Positions 15,812 to 23,556 of a stretch of 37,310 nt of DNA are shown in pieces. The notes below the pieces were generated by a model, which saw nothing but the letters and a program-made list of their open reading frames with translations, was not told where the DNA came from and made no database searches. Every line of letters starts with the position of its first letter. The stretch's first letter is position 1. A program made the position numbers and the translations under genes. This DNA is from MGBC131033 sp910585655 (GTDB lineage Bacteria; Bacillota; Clostridia; Lachnospirales; Lachnospiraceae), in NCBI GenBank assembly GCA_949502025.1, contig CATBCG010000066.1, positions 1 to 37,310 of the forward strand. The letters run 5' to 3'.

Positions 15812-16912
15812 TTATTTTTTGACCTCTGGTACAAACGGACGGATATCCCCCGGAGTATCCAGACGGAAATAATATTGGTTTTTCGTTCCGAATTCCTGGA
15901 AAAATACCAAATCATCCAAGATATGGATATTACAATAATTCCCCTCCAGGATGGTAGTCGTTTCTAACGTATACAAATCCAGACATTCCAGACGGTTACG
16001 TTCACCGCTATCCACCTGGTAAATCAAATAATGTTCCGTCGGATCGACGTTATAAAACGAGCAATGCTCCTGTACGAGCAAAGTCGGATGGCTGCCGTAA
16101 GGATCGACACGGGCAATGCTGTAATCCTGGGAAAGAGAAATAAAATAAATAGAATCTCCCACCCGCGCCGGCTGGTAGCAGTTCCCTTGGTAAATCAGCG
16201 TTTCCGTACCAGGTCCTAAAATCGGCGATCCGGAACCGGAACGTGTTCCGGAAGGAACAGTCAGGGAATAGATATAATGGTTCCCGGACGTTCCGGCATA
16301 ATAGAGCAATCCGCCCTGTACACAGGCAGGAAGAACCGAGCTGTTTAAAAGTAAAGTAGTTTCCGAGCAGTCTAACGGAGCATGGTAAAGCGTCAGATTC
16401 GGCTCGTCATAATGCTGATAATAAATATCATTTCCCTGCAGGGAGACAATGCCGACGGGCTTGTTGTAAATCATTCGCATTCCTGCGCCGTTTTTCCGGT
16501 CAATCCGAAACAGCCCGGAGCTGGTATAATCAAATACATCCCGTCCGCCGCCGTCTTTTAAGTAGTTGAGTCTGGCATAGACCAGGTAGTGACTGGTAGC
16601 GTTTAAGTAACCCGGCATATCTCTCGTAAGCTTTTTGTAACCGGAAAAATCGGTTTTCATGGAATAGAGAGCGCCGTCGTCCGCCAGATTGCTAAAATAA
16701 ATCCGATCGTCATACAGGCAGAACGTCCCGCCGTTATAGAGGTTGCAGGCAGTGTTTCCGATTGCATCCGGATCGTTGGGGACGGTACGAGATAAAAGTT
16801 TAAAGGTAACTGCGATCACAGTAATTATCACAATTGCTATCAAGAAAGGAAGAAACCGTAGGAATCCGCCCTTTTTTTTCTTTGGTGTCTGTGTCTTTTG
16901 ATTGGATGGCAT
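15812..16912 (-). CDS. Membrane-anchored DUF5050 protein
   Basis: A 366-residue protein. A Lys-rich cytoplasmic start (KTQTPKKKKGG) is followed by one transmembrane helix (LRFLPFLIAIVIITVIAV) and a large extracytoplasmic domain. The domain matches DUF5050: IGNTACNLYNGGTFC, then repeated DRIYFSN, SHYLVYARL and DIYYQHYDE units of a beta-propeller type. Such repeats suggest surface ligand or glycan binding, but no function is established for the family. The frame is open up to 16966, but GGAG spaced six bases from the ATG at 16910-16912 supports the shorter form. The hybrid kinase follows on the same strand without a visible terminator, so the two are probably co-expressed. Confidence 0.85.
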   Translation of the reverse strand: MPSNQKTQTPKKKKGGFLRFLPFLIAIVIITVIAVTFKLLSRTVPNDPDAIGNTACNLYNGGTFCLYDDRIYFSNLADDGALYSMKTDFSGYKKLTRDMPGYLNATSHYLVYARLNYLKDGGGRDVFDYTSSGLFRIDRKNGAGMRMIYNKPVGIVSLQGNDIYYQHYDEPNLTLYHAPLDCSETTLLLNSSVLPACVQGGLLYYAGTSGNHYIYSLTVPSGTRSGSGSPILGPGTETLIYQGNCYQPARVGDSIYFISLSQDYSIARVDPYGSHPTLLVQEHCSFYNVDPTEHYLIYQVDSGERNRLECLDLYTLETTTILEGNYCNIHILDDLVFFQEFGTKNQYYFRLDTPGDIRPFVPEVKK

Positions 16913-16967
16913 AGCCAACTCCCCCTTTGTTGTAGTAAAATGCGCCGATACGCTAAACGATAACAAC

Positions 16968-16996
16968 AGTATATCATTTTTTGAAAGGAATGTCTC
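16968..16996 (-). promoter_or_regulatory. Predicted promoter for DUF5050 and kinase genes
   Basis: On the minus strand GAGACA (16991-16996) and TATACT (16968-16973) are 17 bases apart. The -10 is good and the -35 has two mismatches to consensus. It sits 56 bases upstream of the DUF5050 start and is divergent from the pheA promoter at 17050. Confidence 0.55.
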
Positions 16997-17049
16997 GTAT
17001 TTTTTCTAAATTTCTTTATCTTTTTCATAAGAGGGGAAAGAAGAAGTGT

Positions 17050-17078
17050 TTGCAGTTCGGGATATTATTGGGTATAAT
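17050..17078 (+). promoter_or_regulatory. Promoter of the pheA operon
   Basis: TTGCAG at 17050-17055 and TATAAT at 17073-17078 are separated by 17 bases. Only about 40 bases lie between it and the pheA start, too short for a T-box or a leader-peptide attenuator. Control, if any, should act at initiation or through ACT-domain feedback on the enzyme. Confidence 0.75.
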
Positions 17079-17119
17079 GGGAAAAGAGAAGATAAAATAA
17101 AAGGAGAGGAAGAAACATC

Positions 17120-18289
17120 ATGGCAGTGGATTTGGCAGAGAGCAGAAAAAGATTAGATGATATTGATCGGCAGATCGCCGCATTGTTTGAGGAACGGATG
17201 CAGGTGACAGAGGACGTGGCAGCTTATAAACGAGAGACCGGCAAACCGGTACTCGATCGGCAGCGGGAGGAAGAAAAGCTGGCGGCAGTAGCCGAACTGG
17301 TAAAGGGTGACTTTAACAAAAAGGGAATCCGCGAGCTGTATACGCAGATTATGGCGATTGGAAGAAAATACCAATATACGATGCTGGCTGCCGGAGACAG
17401 GCAGCAGGGACAGGACGTAGGAGGATTTCCGGCAAAAAAGCTTTGCGATACGCTTCCTTCTAATGCAGAGACAAAAGCGGCTTTTTTCGGAGTACGGGGA
17501 ACTTATACAGAACAGGCGATGGAAGAGTTTTTGGGGGCGCAGGTGACAGGGATTCCTTGTAGTACCTTTCGGGAGGTTATGCAGGCGGTAAAGGAAAAAA
17601 GAGCCGACTATGGGGTGCTGCCGATTGAAAACAGTTCCACCGGAAGTATTTCGGATATTTATGATTTGTTGATAGAATATGACAACTATATTGTCGGAGA
17701 ACATGTAGTAAAAATTGACCATGTATTATTAGGAGTGCCAGGCGCTGCGCTTTCTGATGTGACGGACGTCTATTCCCACAGTCAGCCGCTGCTGCAATGC
17801 AGACCATATTTGAACGCGCATCCGGAGTGGAAGCTGCATGAGGAGGGAAGTACGGCAGGCTGTGCAAGAAAGGTAAAAGAAGAAGGAAAACCCTATCAGG
17901 CGGCTATCGCAAGCAAGCGTGCCGGGCAGTATTATGGGCTTACGGTACTGGCAGAGGAAATCAGCATGAGCGAAGAAAACTCTACCCGTTTTATCATTAT
18001 CTGCGGGGAGCCGTGGTATACAAAGGAAGCAGGAAAAATCAGCATTTGCTTTGAGGTTCCTCATATCAGCGGATCGCTTTATCATATCTTGTCTCATTTT
18101 ATTTTTAACGGATTGAATATGACCCATATCGAATCCCGCCCGATAGCAGGAAGAAACTGGGAATACCGCTTTTTCCTTGATTTTACCGGAAATTTAGAAG
18201 AAGCGGCGGTACAAAACGCTCTTGCCGGAATTCGAGAAGAGGCAAATACGCTGATGGTACTGGGAAATTATCAGGAGTCTCCTTTATAA
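17120..18289 (+). CDS. pheA: Chorismate mutase / prephenate dehydratase
   Basis: A 389-residue bifunctional P-protein that converts chorismate to prephenate and then to phenylpyruvate for phenylalanine synthesis. Residues 1-90 are an all-helical AroQ chorismate mutase domain (RKRLDDIDRQIAALFEERM; RETGKPVLDRQREEEKL). Residues about 117-295 are the dehydratase domain, with FFGVRGTYTEQA, PIENSSTGSI and the catalytic STRF motif (Thr289, Arg290, Phe291). Residues about 304-385 form an ACT domain with ESRP (338-341), the site of phenylalanine feedback binding. The ribosome site AAAGGAGAGG is strong. Domain order and length are normal. The alarmone synthetase gene starts 28 bases later with no terminator between. 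Confidence 0.96.
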   Translation: MAVDLAESRKRLDDIDRQIAALFEERMQVTEDVAAYKRETGKPVLDRQREEEKLAAVAELVKGDFNKKGIRELYTQIMAIGRKYQYTMLAAGDRQQGQDVGGFPAKKLCDTLPSNAETKAAFFGVRGTYTEQAMEEFLGAQVTGIPCSTFREVMQAVKEKRADYGVLPIENSSTGSISDIYDLLIEYDNYIVGEHVVKIDHVLLGVPGAALSDVTDVYSHSQPLLQCRPYLNAHPEWKLHEEGSTAGCARKVKEEGKPYQAAIASKRAGQYYGLTVLAEEISMSEENSTRFIIICGEPWYTKEAGKISICFEVPHISGSLYHILSHFIFNGLNMTHIESRPIAGRNWEYRFFLDFTGNLEEAAVQNALAGIREEANTLMVLGNYQESPL

Positions 18290-18317
18290 TAAAGAAAAAC
18301 AGAAATGGGGATGAGAA

Positions 18318-19307
18318 ATGAAGAGAGACATTTATAAGATCAAAAAACAATATTTTGAATTACTAAAGTCCTATGAAAAGCTGGCAGGAAATATTGAAGT
18401 TGCCTTAAAGGTATTGTTAGAGGAAGCCGGTATCGGCTATTTGGCAATCAACTGCCGGATTAAATCGTTTGATTCGTTTTTAAAAAAAATTGACCGGAAG
18501 CATTATGACAATCCGTTCGTACAGATCGAGGATATCTGCGGAATCCGTGTGATCTGCTATTACCGGAGCGATATGGAAAAAATCTGCGAAGTCATCAGCC
18601 GGGAATTTGAGGTGTTAGAAGGAGAGGATAAGGAAGAGCTGTTGGACGACAACCAGTTCGGCTATCGTTCGTTTCACTATATCGTCAAAATCAGAGAGGA
18701 TTGGCTGGCGGCGCCTAATTATAAAGGACTGGGCAATTTAAAGGCGGAAATTCAGGTCCGAACGAATCTTATGCACACCTGGGCGGAGATTGAACACAAG
18801 TTAGAATACAAAAACGACGATGATATTCCGACCAAGTTTAAACGGAAGTTTTCCCGTATCAGCGCAAAGTTAGAAGAAGCGGACGAACAGTTTGAAGAGC
18901 TTAGGCGGGAGATTTTAGGATACCGTCAGGAGCTTCGTCAGAACGCGCTGCAGGATACGGAAGGGACGCCGGAGGAAAACCAGATCAATATGGATACGAT
19001 GCAGGTATTTTTAGACGCCCATTTTCCGAACCATGAAAAAAGCGCCCGCTTAGCCAACGCTTTAGTAAAAGATTTAAAGCCGTTACATCTGACCATCCGG
19101 GATTTAAAGCGGTTTTATCAGGAAAAACATGAGATTTTAGAGCGGATTGAAGAGGAAATCGTAGAAAATGCAGAAGGAACAGACGGCGGATACCGATGGT
19201 ATCAGGCGAGCAGTGCGATCACGCTGTTGGAGTTATGCTGTCCGGATTATGTCAGGCAGTACGGTGTCCGCAAGGGAATGGAAGAGGTTTTGAAAGGACT
19301 GATATAA
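18318..19307 (+). CDS. Single-domain RelA/SpoT-type alarmone synthetase
   Basis: A 329-residue protein with a RelA/SpoT nucleotidyltransferase domain (about residues 20-200) and no HD hydrolase, TGS or ACT domain. Synthetase landmarks are intact: RIKSFDSFLKKI (G-loop-like Lys/Arg region), DICGIRVICYY (Asp72), FGYRSFHY (114-121) and EIQVRT (144-149), followed by Trp155, Glu157, His160 and Tyr164-Lys165. Small alarmone synthetases of this type transfer pyrophosphate from ATP to GTP or GDP. Some diverged relatives (toxSAS, CapRel) instead make toxic nucleotides or modify tRNA. Residues 200-329 are an extra helical region not found in YjbM/YwaC-type enzymes, and I cannot assign it. The next gene starts three bases after the stop. 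Confidence 0.88.
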   Translation: MKRDIYKIKKQYFELLKSYEKLAGNIEVALKVLLEEAGIGYLAINCRIKSFDSFLKKIDRKHYDNPFVQIEDICGIRVICYYRSDMEKICEVISREFEVLEGEDKEELLDDNQFGYRSFHYIVKIREDWLAAPNYKGLGNLKAEIQVRTNLMHTWAEIEHKLEYKNDDDIPTKFKRKFSRISAKLEEADEQFEELRREILGYRQELRQNALQDTEGTPEENQINMDTMQVFLDAHFPNHEKSARLANALVKDLKPLHLTIRDLKRFYQEKHEILERIEEEIVENAEGTDGGYRWYQASSAITLLELCCPDYVRQYGVRKGMEEVLKGLI

Positions 19308-19310
19308 CAG

Positions 19311-20324
19311 ATGGATTGGGAGGAACTTTCGTTTTTATTGCTTGCGGAGGCGGCTTTTTTTCTGGCTGTTTTTGTACAGATGGTGCTGCATGAGACAGGG
19401 CATTTGCTCGCAGGGCTTTTGTCCGGCTATCGTTTTGTTTCTTTTCGTATCGGCAGTCTGATCTTAGTCAAAGGAAAGAACGGCTTTTATCTGACTCGTT
19501 TTTCTCTGCCTGGCACGGGAGGGCAGTGTTTGCTGCGACCTCCGGCGTATGTGAAAAAAGAAATTGGATTTCCAGTATTTTGGTATAACCTGGGCGGCGT
19601 GATCGCCAATGTAGTAGTATCCGGGATTGGAATTGCCCTGTTATGTTCCAGTACCACGAAGTTTTTTTTCGTATTTGGTATCTGTCTGGCTGGATGCGGG
19701 TTTTTGTTGATTCTGACCAATGGGATTCCCTTAAAATTAGGAGGAATTTCTAACGACGGTTATAATGCGCTTTCTTTAAAAAAAGATCCGGAGGCGTTGT
19801 ATGGCTTTTGGCTGCAGCTAGAAGTCAACGCCAGGCAGACCATGGGAGAGCGGCTGCGGGATATGCAGGAGGAATGGTTTTATCTGCCGGAGAGAGAGCG
19901 GCTTTCCAATCCTCTGACGGCAGCAACCGGAATGCTTTATTTTCAGTATTTGAGGGACTGCGGACGCTATGAAGAGTCTGCCGATGTAGCAGAGCAGCTT
20001 TTGGAAAAAGAGGCAGGCTTGCTTCCCATCTATCAAAACGAGCTGCTCTGCGAACAGCTTTTTGACGAGCTAATCGGAACCTGTCGTCCGGAACGAATCC
20101 GCGCGATGTGCAGCAAACCGCTGCAGGCTTACCGGAAGCAGACAAAGCGTTACCTTTCCAGGCTGCGCTTATCTTATGCGTATGATCTTCTCTATGAGAA
20201 AGACGAAAAAAAAGCGGAGCAGGATTTAGAGCAGTTTCAAAAACGAGCGGCTAAAAGCCCGGTGCCGGGAGAGGTGCCAGGAGAATGGGAAGCGATCCGG
20301 CGGGTAAAAGGAACCACTGTTTAA
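19311..20324 (+). CDS. Site-2-protease-like (M50) membrane protein
   Basis: A 337-residue membrane protein with features of the M50/S2P zinc metalloprotease fold. HETGH (27-31) in the first helix is the zinc-binding HExxH. NLGGVIAN (93-100) matches the second conserved motif. NGIPLKLGGISNDG (137-150) resembles the third motif that supplies an Asp ligand, here Asp149. Four or so helices occupy residues 8-160. The remaining 175 residues are soluble and helical (AAERL-type repeats such as RDCGRYEESADVAEQLLEKEAG) and look TPR-like. S2P enzymes cut transmembrane segments of anti-sigma factors or signal peptides, but no substrate gene is nearby. The tight three-base spacing from the alarmone synthetase suggests linked function. 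Confidence 0.7.
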   Translation: MDWEELSFLLLAEAAFFLAVFVQMVLHETGHLLAGLLSGYRFVSFRIGSLILVKGKNGFYLTRFSLPGTGGQCLLRPPAYVKKEIGFPVFWYNLGGVIANVVVSGIGIALLCSSTTKFFFVFGICLAGCGFLLILTNGIPLKLGGISNDGYNALSLKKDPEALYGFWLQLEVNARQTMGERLRDMQEEWFYLPERERLSNPLTAATGMLYFQYLRDCGRYEESADVAEQLLEKEAGLLPIYQNELLCEQLFDELIGTCRPERIRAMCSKPLQAYRKQTKRYLSRLRLSYAYDLLYEKDEKKAEQDLEQFQKRAAKSPVPGEVPGEWEAIRRVKGTTV

Positions 20325-20343
20325 ATGTTTTTAGAAAAAAGGC

Positions 20344-20372
20344 TTGACAAACCACAACGACTTCGTTATACT
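20344..20372 (+). promoter_or_regulatory. Promoter of the ylxM-ffh operon with repeated TTGACA boxes
   Basis: TTGACA at 20344-20349 and TATACT at 20367-20372 are 17 bases apart. CTTGACAAA occurs at 20343-20351 and again at 20396-20404. An inverted TGTCAA lies between them at about 20382-20387. The extra copies may be a second -35 box or a repeated binding site. Confidence 0.7.
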
Positions 20373-20434
20373 AGCAATGGCTGTCAAGGAATTTACTTGA
20401 CAAAGAAAAACCATACAGCAGGGAGGATAGAGAG

Positions 20435-20794
20435 ATGGAAAAACAACAATCCCCTGTAGAAAAGCGGGTGGAATTGTCCATGCTGTATGACTTTTATGGG
20501 GAATTACTCAAAGAAAACCAACGGCAGATTTTTGAGGATTATATACAAAACGATTACTCCTTAGCGGAGATTGCCGAGGAGCATGGCATCAGCCGTCAGG
20601 GGATCCACGACACGGTAAGACGTTGTATGCGGCAGTTAGAAGACTATGAGGAGCGGCTTCATCTGGCGGCGCGCTTTGCAGAAGCGAAAGAGATTCTAAA
20701 GCAGATCCGGGAGCTGACCGAGACGGACAGCCGCCAAGAAGCCGCCTTGCAGGAGATTCGCAGGCTTTCCGGGCATTTGCTTGAATTGTGGTAG
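20435..20794 (+). CDS. ylxM: YlxM/UPF0122 family helix-turn-helix protein
   Basis: A 119-residue UPF0122 protein. The N-terminal half has a sigma-70 region 4-like helix-turn-helix (SLAEIAEEHGISRQGIHDTV). The C-terminal half is a charged coiled-coil. YlxM is consistently encoded next to ffh and may take part in the signal recognition particle pathway; in streptococci it modulates SRP GTPase activity. Length is normal, and GGGAGG precedes the ATG at 20435. It lies 58 bases ahead of ffh. Confidence 0.93.
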   Translation: MEKQQSPVEKRVELSMLYDFYGELLKENQRQIFEDYIQNDYSLAEIAEEHGISRQGIHDTVRRCMRQLEDYEERLHLAARFAEAKEILKQIRELTETDSRQEAALQEIRRLSGHLLELW

Positions 20795-20852
20795 GATAAT
20801 GGAGAAATAGGGCAGCAGGGCAGATACGGAACTTAACATAGGAGGTTAGGAA

Positions 20853-22196
20853 GTGGCATTTGATAGTCTAGCGGAAAAGCTTCAAAATGTGTTTAAAAAT
20901 CTACGCAGCAAGGGCAGACTGACGGAGGAGGATGTCAAGACCGCCTTAAAGGAAGTCAAAATCGCCCTCTTAGAAGCAGACGTTAATTTCAAAGTCGTCA
21001 AAAACTTTGTCAAAAGCGTTCAGGAACGGGCTGTCGGTCAGGATGTCATGAGCAGTCTGACGCCGGGGCAGATGGTGATTAAGATAGTAAATGAAGAATT
21101 GGTTTCTCTGATGGGGGATGAGACGAAAGAGCTGCGGCTAAAGTCCTCTGGGGAAATTACGGTTATTATGATGTGCGGTTTACAGGGCGCCGGAAAAACG
21201 ACGACGACTGCAAAGCTTGCCGGGCAGTTTAAAGCAAAAGGCAGGAAGCCTTTGTTAGTAGCCTGCGATATTTACCGTCCGGCGGCGATTAAACAGCTCC
21301 AGGTAAACGGAGAAAAAGTAGGTGTACCGGTATTTTCCATGGGAGACGGGCATAAGCCGGCAAACATTGCAAAGGCAGCTATAGAACATGCGGTCAAAAA
21401 CGGTATGAACCTGGTTTTCCTGGATACGGCAGGACGTCTTCATGTAGATGAGGATATGATGGCAGAGCTGGTAGAAATCAAAGAAACCGTAGAGATTTCC
21501 GAAACGGTACTGGTCGTCGATGCCATGACCGGACAGGACGCCGTGAACGTCGCCGAAACCTTTGAAGGGAAAATCGGTATCGACGGAGTGATTTTAACAA
21601 AGCTTGACGGTGATACGAGAGGCGGAGCAGCACTTTCTATCCGTGCCGTAACCGGAAAGCCGATTTTATACGTCGGAATGGGAGAAAAACTCTCGGATTT
21701 AGAACAGTTCTATCCGGATCGGATGGCGAACCGGATTTTGGGAATGGGAGATATCCTTACGCTGATCGATAAGGCACAGGCGGATATGGATGAGGAAAAA
21801 GCCCGCAATCTGGAAAAAAAGATAAAAAAAGCCGAATTTGACTTTAACGATATGCTAGACCAGTTTGACCAGCTCCAGAAAATGGGCGGGATTCAGGATG
21901 TTCTTGGTATGATGCCGGGCATGAGCGGTCAGTTAAAAAACGTAGAAGTAGACGAACGCGCTTTTGACAGTACAAAGGCGATCATTTATTCGATGACCAA
22001 AGAGGAGAGAGCCAATCCGGCTCTGTTAAATCCTTCCAGAAAAAGCCGGATTGCCAAAGGCGCCGGGGTAGATATGGCAGATGTCAACCGTTTGGTAAAG
22101 CAAATGGAACAGATGAAAAAGATGATGAAGCAGATGTCGGGGATGCTCTCCGGCAAAGGAAAACGGGGAAGATTTAAGTTGCCCTTTGGTCTATAG
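20853..22196 (+). CDS. ffh: Signal recognition particle protein Ffh
   Basis: A 447-residue Ffh/SRP54 GTPase. With 4.5S RNA and the receptor FtsY it delivers nascent membrane proteins to the translocon. The N domain covers residues 1-90. The G domain has GLQGAGKT (109-116), DTAGRLH (191-197) and TKLDGDTRGG (249-258). The Met-rich M domain follows (MLDQFDQLQKMGGIQDVLG, LGMMPGM, and MEQMKKMMKQMSGML), which binds signal sequences and RNA. The start is a GTG at 20853 with AGGAGG about eight bases upstream. Length is normal. Confidence 0.97.
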   Translation: MAFDSLAEKLQNVFKNLRSKGRLTEEDVKTALKEVKIALLEADVNFKVVKNFVKSVQERAVGQDVMSSLTPGQMVIKIVNEELVSLMGDETKELRLKSSGEITVIMMCGLQGAGKTTTTAKLAGQFKAKGRKPLLVACDIYRPAAIKQLQVNGEKVGVPVFSMGDGHKPANIAKAAIEHAVKNGMNLVFLDTAGRLHVDEDMMAELVEIKETVEISETVLVVDAMTGQDAVNVAETFEGKIGIDGVILTKLDGDTRGGAALSIRAVTGKPILYVGMGEKLSDLEQFYPDRMANRILGMGDILTLIDKAQADMDEEKARNLEKKIKKAEFDFNDMLDQFDQLQKMGGIQDVLGMMPGMSGQLKNVEVDERAFDSTKAIIYSMTKEERANPALLNPSRKSRIAKGAGVDMADVNRLVKQMEQMKKMMKQMSGMLSGKGKRGRFKLPFGL

Positions 22197-22208
22197 GTTG
22201 CTATGAAA

Positions 22209-22249
22209 CAGACGCGCCTGCCCGGCAGGATTGCCCAGGTTGCCGTCTG
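22209..22249 (+). promoter_or_regulatory. Structured spacer between ffh and rpsP
   Basis: CAGACG (22209-22214) pairs with CGTCTG (22244-22249), enclosing a GC-rich hairpin of CCTGC and GCAGG around a three-base loop (22217-22229). No T-run follows, so it is not an ordinary terminator. It lies about 38 bases before the rpsP start and could protect the processed end of the downstream message or influence S16 translation. Confidence 0.4.
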
Positions 22250-22287
22250 CTAACACATAGAGATAAACGCAGAGGAGGTGAAATAAA

Positions 22288-22533
22288 ATGGCAGTAAAGA
22301 TCCGACTGAAAAGAATGGGACAAAAGAAGTCTCCTTTCTATAGAATCGTAGTAGCAGATTCCAGATCCCCAAGAGATGGAAGATTTATCGAGGAGATCGG
22401 AACGTATGATCCGAATCAGGAGCCAAGCGCTTTCAACATCGATGAAGAGGCTGCAAAGAAATGGCTGCAAAACGGCGCACAGCCGACAGAAACGGTAAAC
22501 AAGTTGTTTAAGAACGCAGGTATCGTGAAATAA
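22288..22533 (+). CDS. rpsP: 30S ribosomal protein S16
   Basis: An 81-residue S16, a small-subunit assembly protein. The family sequence is unmistakable: AVKIRLKRMGQKKSPFYRIVVADSRSPRDGR, cited here only by its start KIRLKRMGQKKSPFYRIV and its later IEEIGTYDPNQ. A strong AGGAGGTGA precedes the start. It lies in the standard ffh-rpsP-khpA-rimM-trmD order. Confidence 0.98.
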   Translation: MAVKIRLKRMGQKKSPFYRIVVADSRSPRDGRFIEEIGTYDPNQEPSAFNIDEEAAKKWLQNGAQPTETVNKLFKNAGIVK

Positions 22534-22578
22534 GACAGCCTTTCGGGGCTTTCACTCCCTGCATGGAGGTGTTAGGGT

Positions 22579-22809
22579 ATGAAGGAATTAGTTCGCGTGA
22601 TTGCGGCAGCGCTTGTGGATCATCCAGAAGAGGTAGTAGTAACGGAGCGGGAGGAAAACGGCGATATTATCGTCAACCTTCAGGTAGCCGCTGACGATAT
22701 GGGTAAGGTCATCGGCAAACAGGGCAGGATTGCCAAGGCAATCCGTACGGTCGTGAAAGCTGCCGCTTCCAGGGATGAAAGAAGAGTCGTAGTAGAGATT
22801 ATACAGTAA
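22579..22809 (+). CDS. khpA: KH-domain RNA-binding protein KhpA
   Basis: A 76-residue single KH domain (UPF0109) with the nucleic-acid-binding loop GKVIGKQGRIAKAIR. KhpA pairs with KhpB in Gram-positive bacteria as an RNA chaperone linked to small RNAs and cell elongation. It lies 45 bases after rpsP. A terminator begins ten bases after its stop, so a share of transcripts should end here before rimM. Confidence 0.95.
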   Translation: MKELVRVIAAALVDHPEEVVVTEREENGDIIVNLQVAADDMGKVIGKQGRIAKAIRTVVKAAASRDERRVVVEIIQ

Positions 22810-22818
22810 GGCAGCGCG

Positions 22819-22844
22819 GGGCAGACGATTGTCTGCCCTGTTTT
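22819..22844 (+). terminator. Intrinsic terminator after khpA
   Basis: GGGCAGAC (22819-22826) and GTCTGCCC (22831-22838) form a perfect eight-base stem with a GATT loop, followed by TGTTTT. It sits between khpA and rimM, which are usually one transcript, so it probably acts as an internal attenuator or partial terminator. Confidence 0.75.
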
Positions 22845-22854
22845 CATATGAAAA

Positions 22855-22945
22855 GCCCTCCGGGCAGGAACGCACTGCGGCGGAGCGGTAACATGTCGCT
22901 AAAGCGACCCGCCGCAGGCGAAGAATCCTGCTTTGCAGGATTCTT
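22855..22945. repeat. Multi-hairpin palindromic intergenic element
   Basis: Three dyads follow one another. GCCC/GGGC lies at 22855-22865. CTGCGGCGG (22875-22883) pairs with CCGCCGCAG (22909-22917), with an inner GTCGC/GCGAC hairpin at 22895-22908. AAGAATCCTGC (22921-22931) pairs perfectly with GCAGGATTCTT (22935-22945) around a three-base loop. The composition and self-complementarity look like a dispersed REP-like element rather than ordinary operon spacer, but only this copy is visible. It ends 35 bases before the rimM start. Confidence 0.6.
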
Positions 22946-22979
22946 ATTTGAATATGATAGAAAAGAATGGAGTTAGAAC

Positions 22980-23555
22980 ATGGCAGATCAGAATGAGATG
23001 CTGCGGGTAGGGGTTATTTCCTCGACTCACGGAATAAAAGGGGAAGTGAAAGTATATCCGACAACGGACGATGCCAGCCGTTATAAACAGTTAAAGCGGG
23101 TATGGCTCGCTACGCCGGAAGGAGATCTGATAAAAGAACTGGAGTTAGAAGGAATCCGTTTTTTTAAGCAAATGGTAATTGTAAAATTTAAGGGCTATGA
23201 CAATATCAATGACATCGAAAAATACCGAGGATATGATCTGCTGATAACAAGAGAGGAAGCCGTCCCACTGGCGGAAAATGAATATTTTATCTGTGATGTA
23301 GTCGGTTCTAAGGTAGTTACGGCAGAGGGCGTTACGATTGGCGTTGTAGAGGAAATTTTAACGACAGGAGCAAACGACGTCTACCAAATCCGGCTTTTAG
23401 AGGGAGTCAACGAGCTTCCTGCAGAACTCAGGGGCGGAAGGCGAATCGAAGCAGGAGAAGAGCTTTTGCTTCCGTCGATTCCGGAATGTATCCTGAAGGT
23501 AGATATCAAACAAAAGATTGTTACGGTAGCCGTCATGAAAGGAAGTCTGGGATAA
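22980..23555 (+). CDS. rimM: Ribosome maturation factor RimM
   Basis: A 191-residue RimM, which binds S19 and helps mature the 30S head domain. The N-terminal RimM domain begins LRVGVISSTHGIKGEVKVYP. The C-terminal PRC-barrel includes EYFICDVVGSKVVTAEG and then TGANDVYQIR, ending in the usual LLPSIPECILKVD region. It is slightly longer than average because of an insertion near residues 140-155 (ELPAELRGGRRIEAGEE). trmD starts one base after its stop. Confidence 0.95.
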   Translation: MADQNEMLRVGVISSTHGIKGEVKVYPTTDDASRYKQLKRVWLATPEGDLIKELELEGIRFFKQMVIVKFKGYDNINDIEKYRGYDLLITREEAVPLAENEYFICDVVGSKVVTAEGVTIGVVEEILTTGANDVYQIRLLEGVNELPAELRGGRRIEAGEELLLPSIPECILKVDIKQKIVTVAVMKGSLG

Positions 23556-23556
23556 T

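Noticed and set aside
17040..17119. T-box or attenuator before pheA
   Set aside because: Only about 40 bases separate the promoter from the start, with no stem, terminator or leader peptide.
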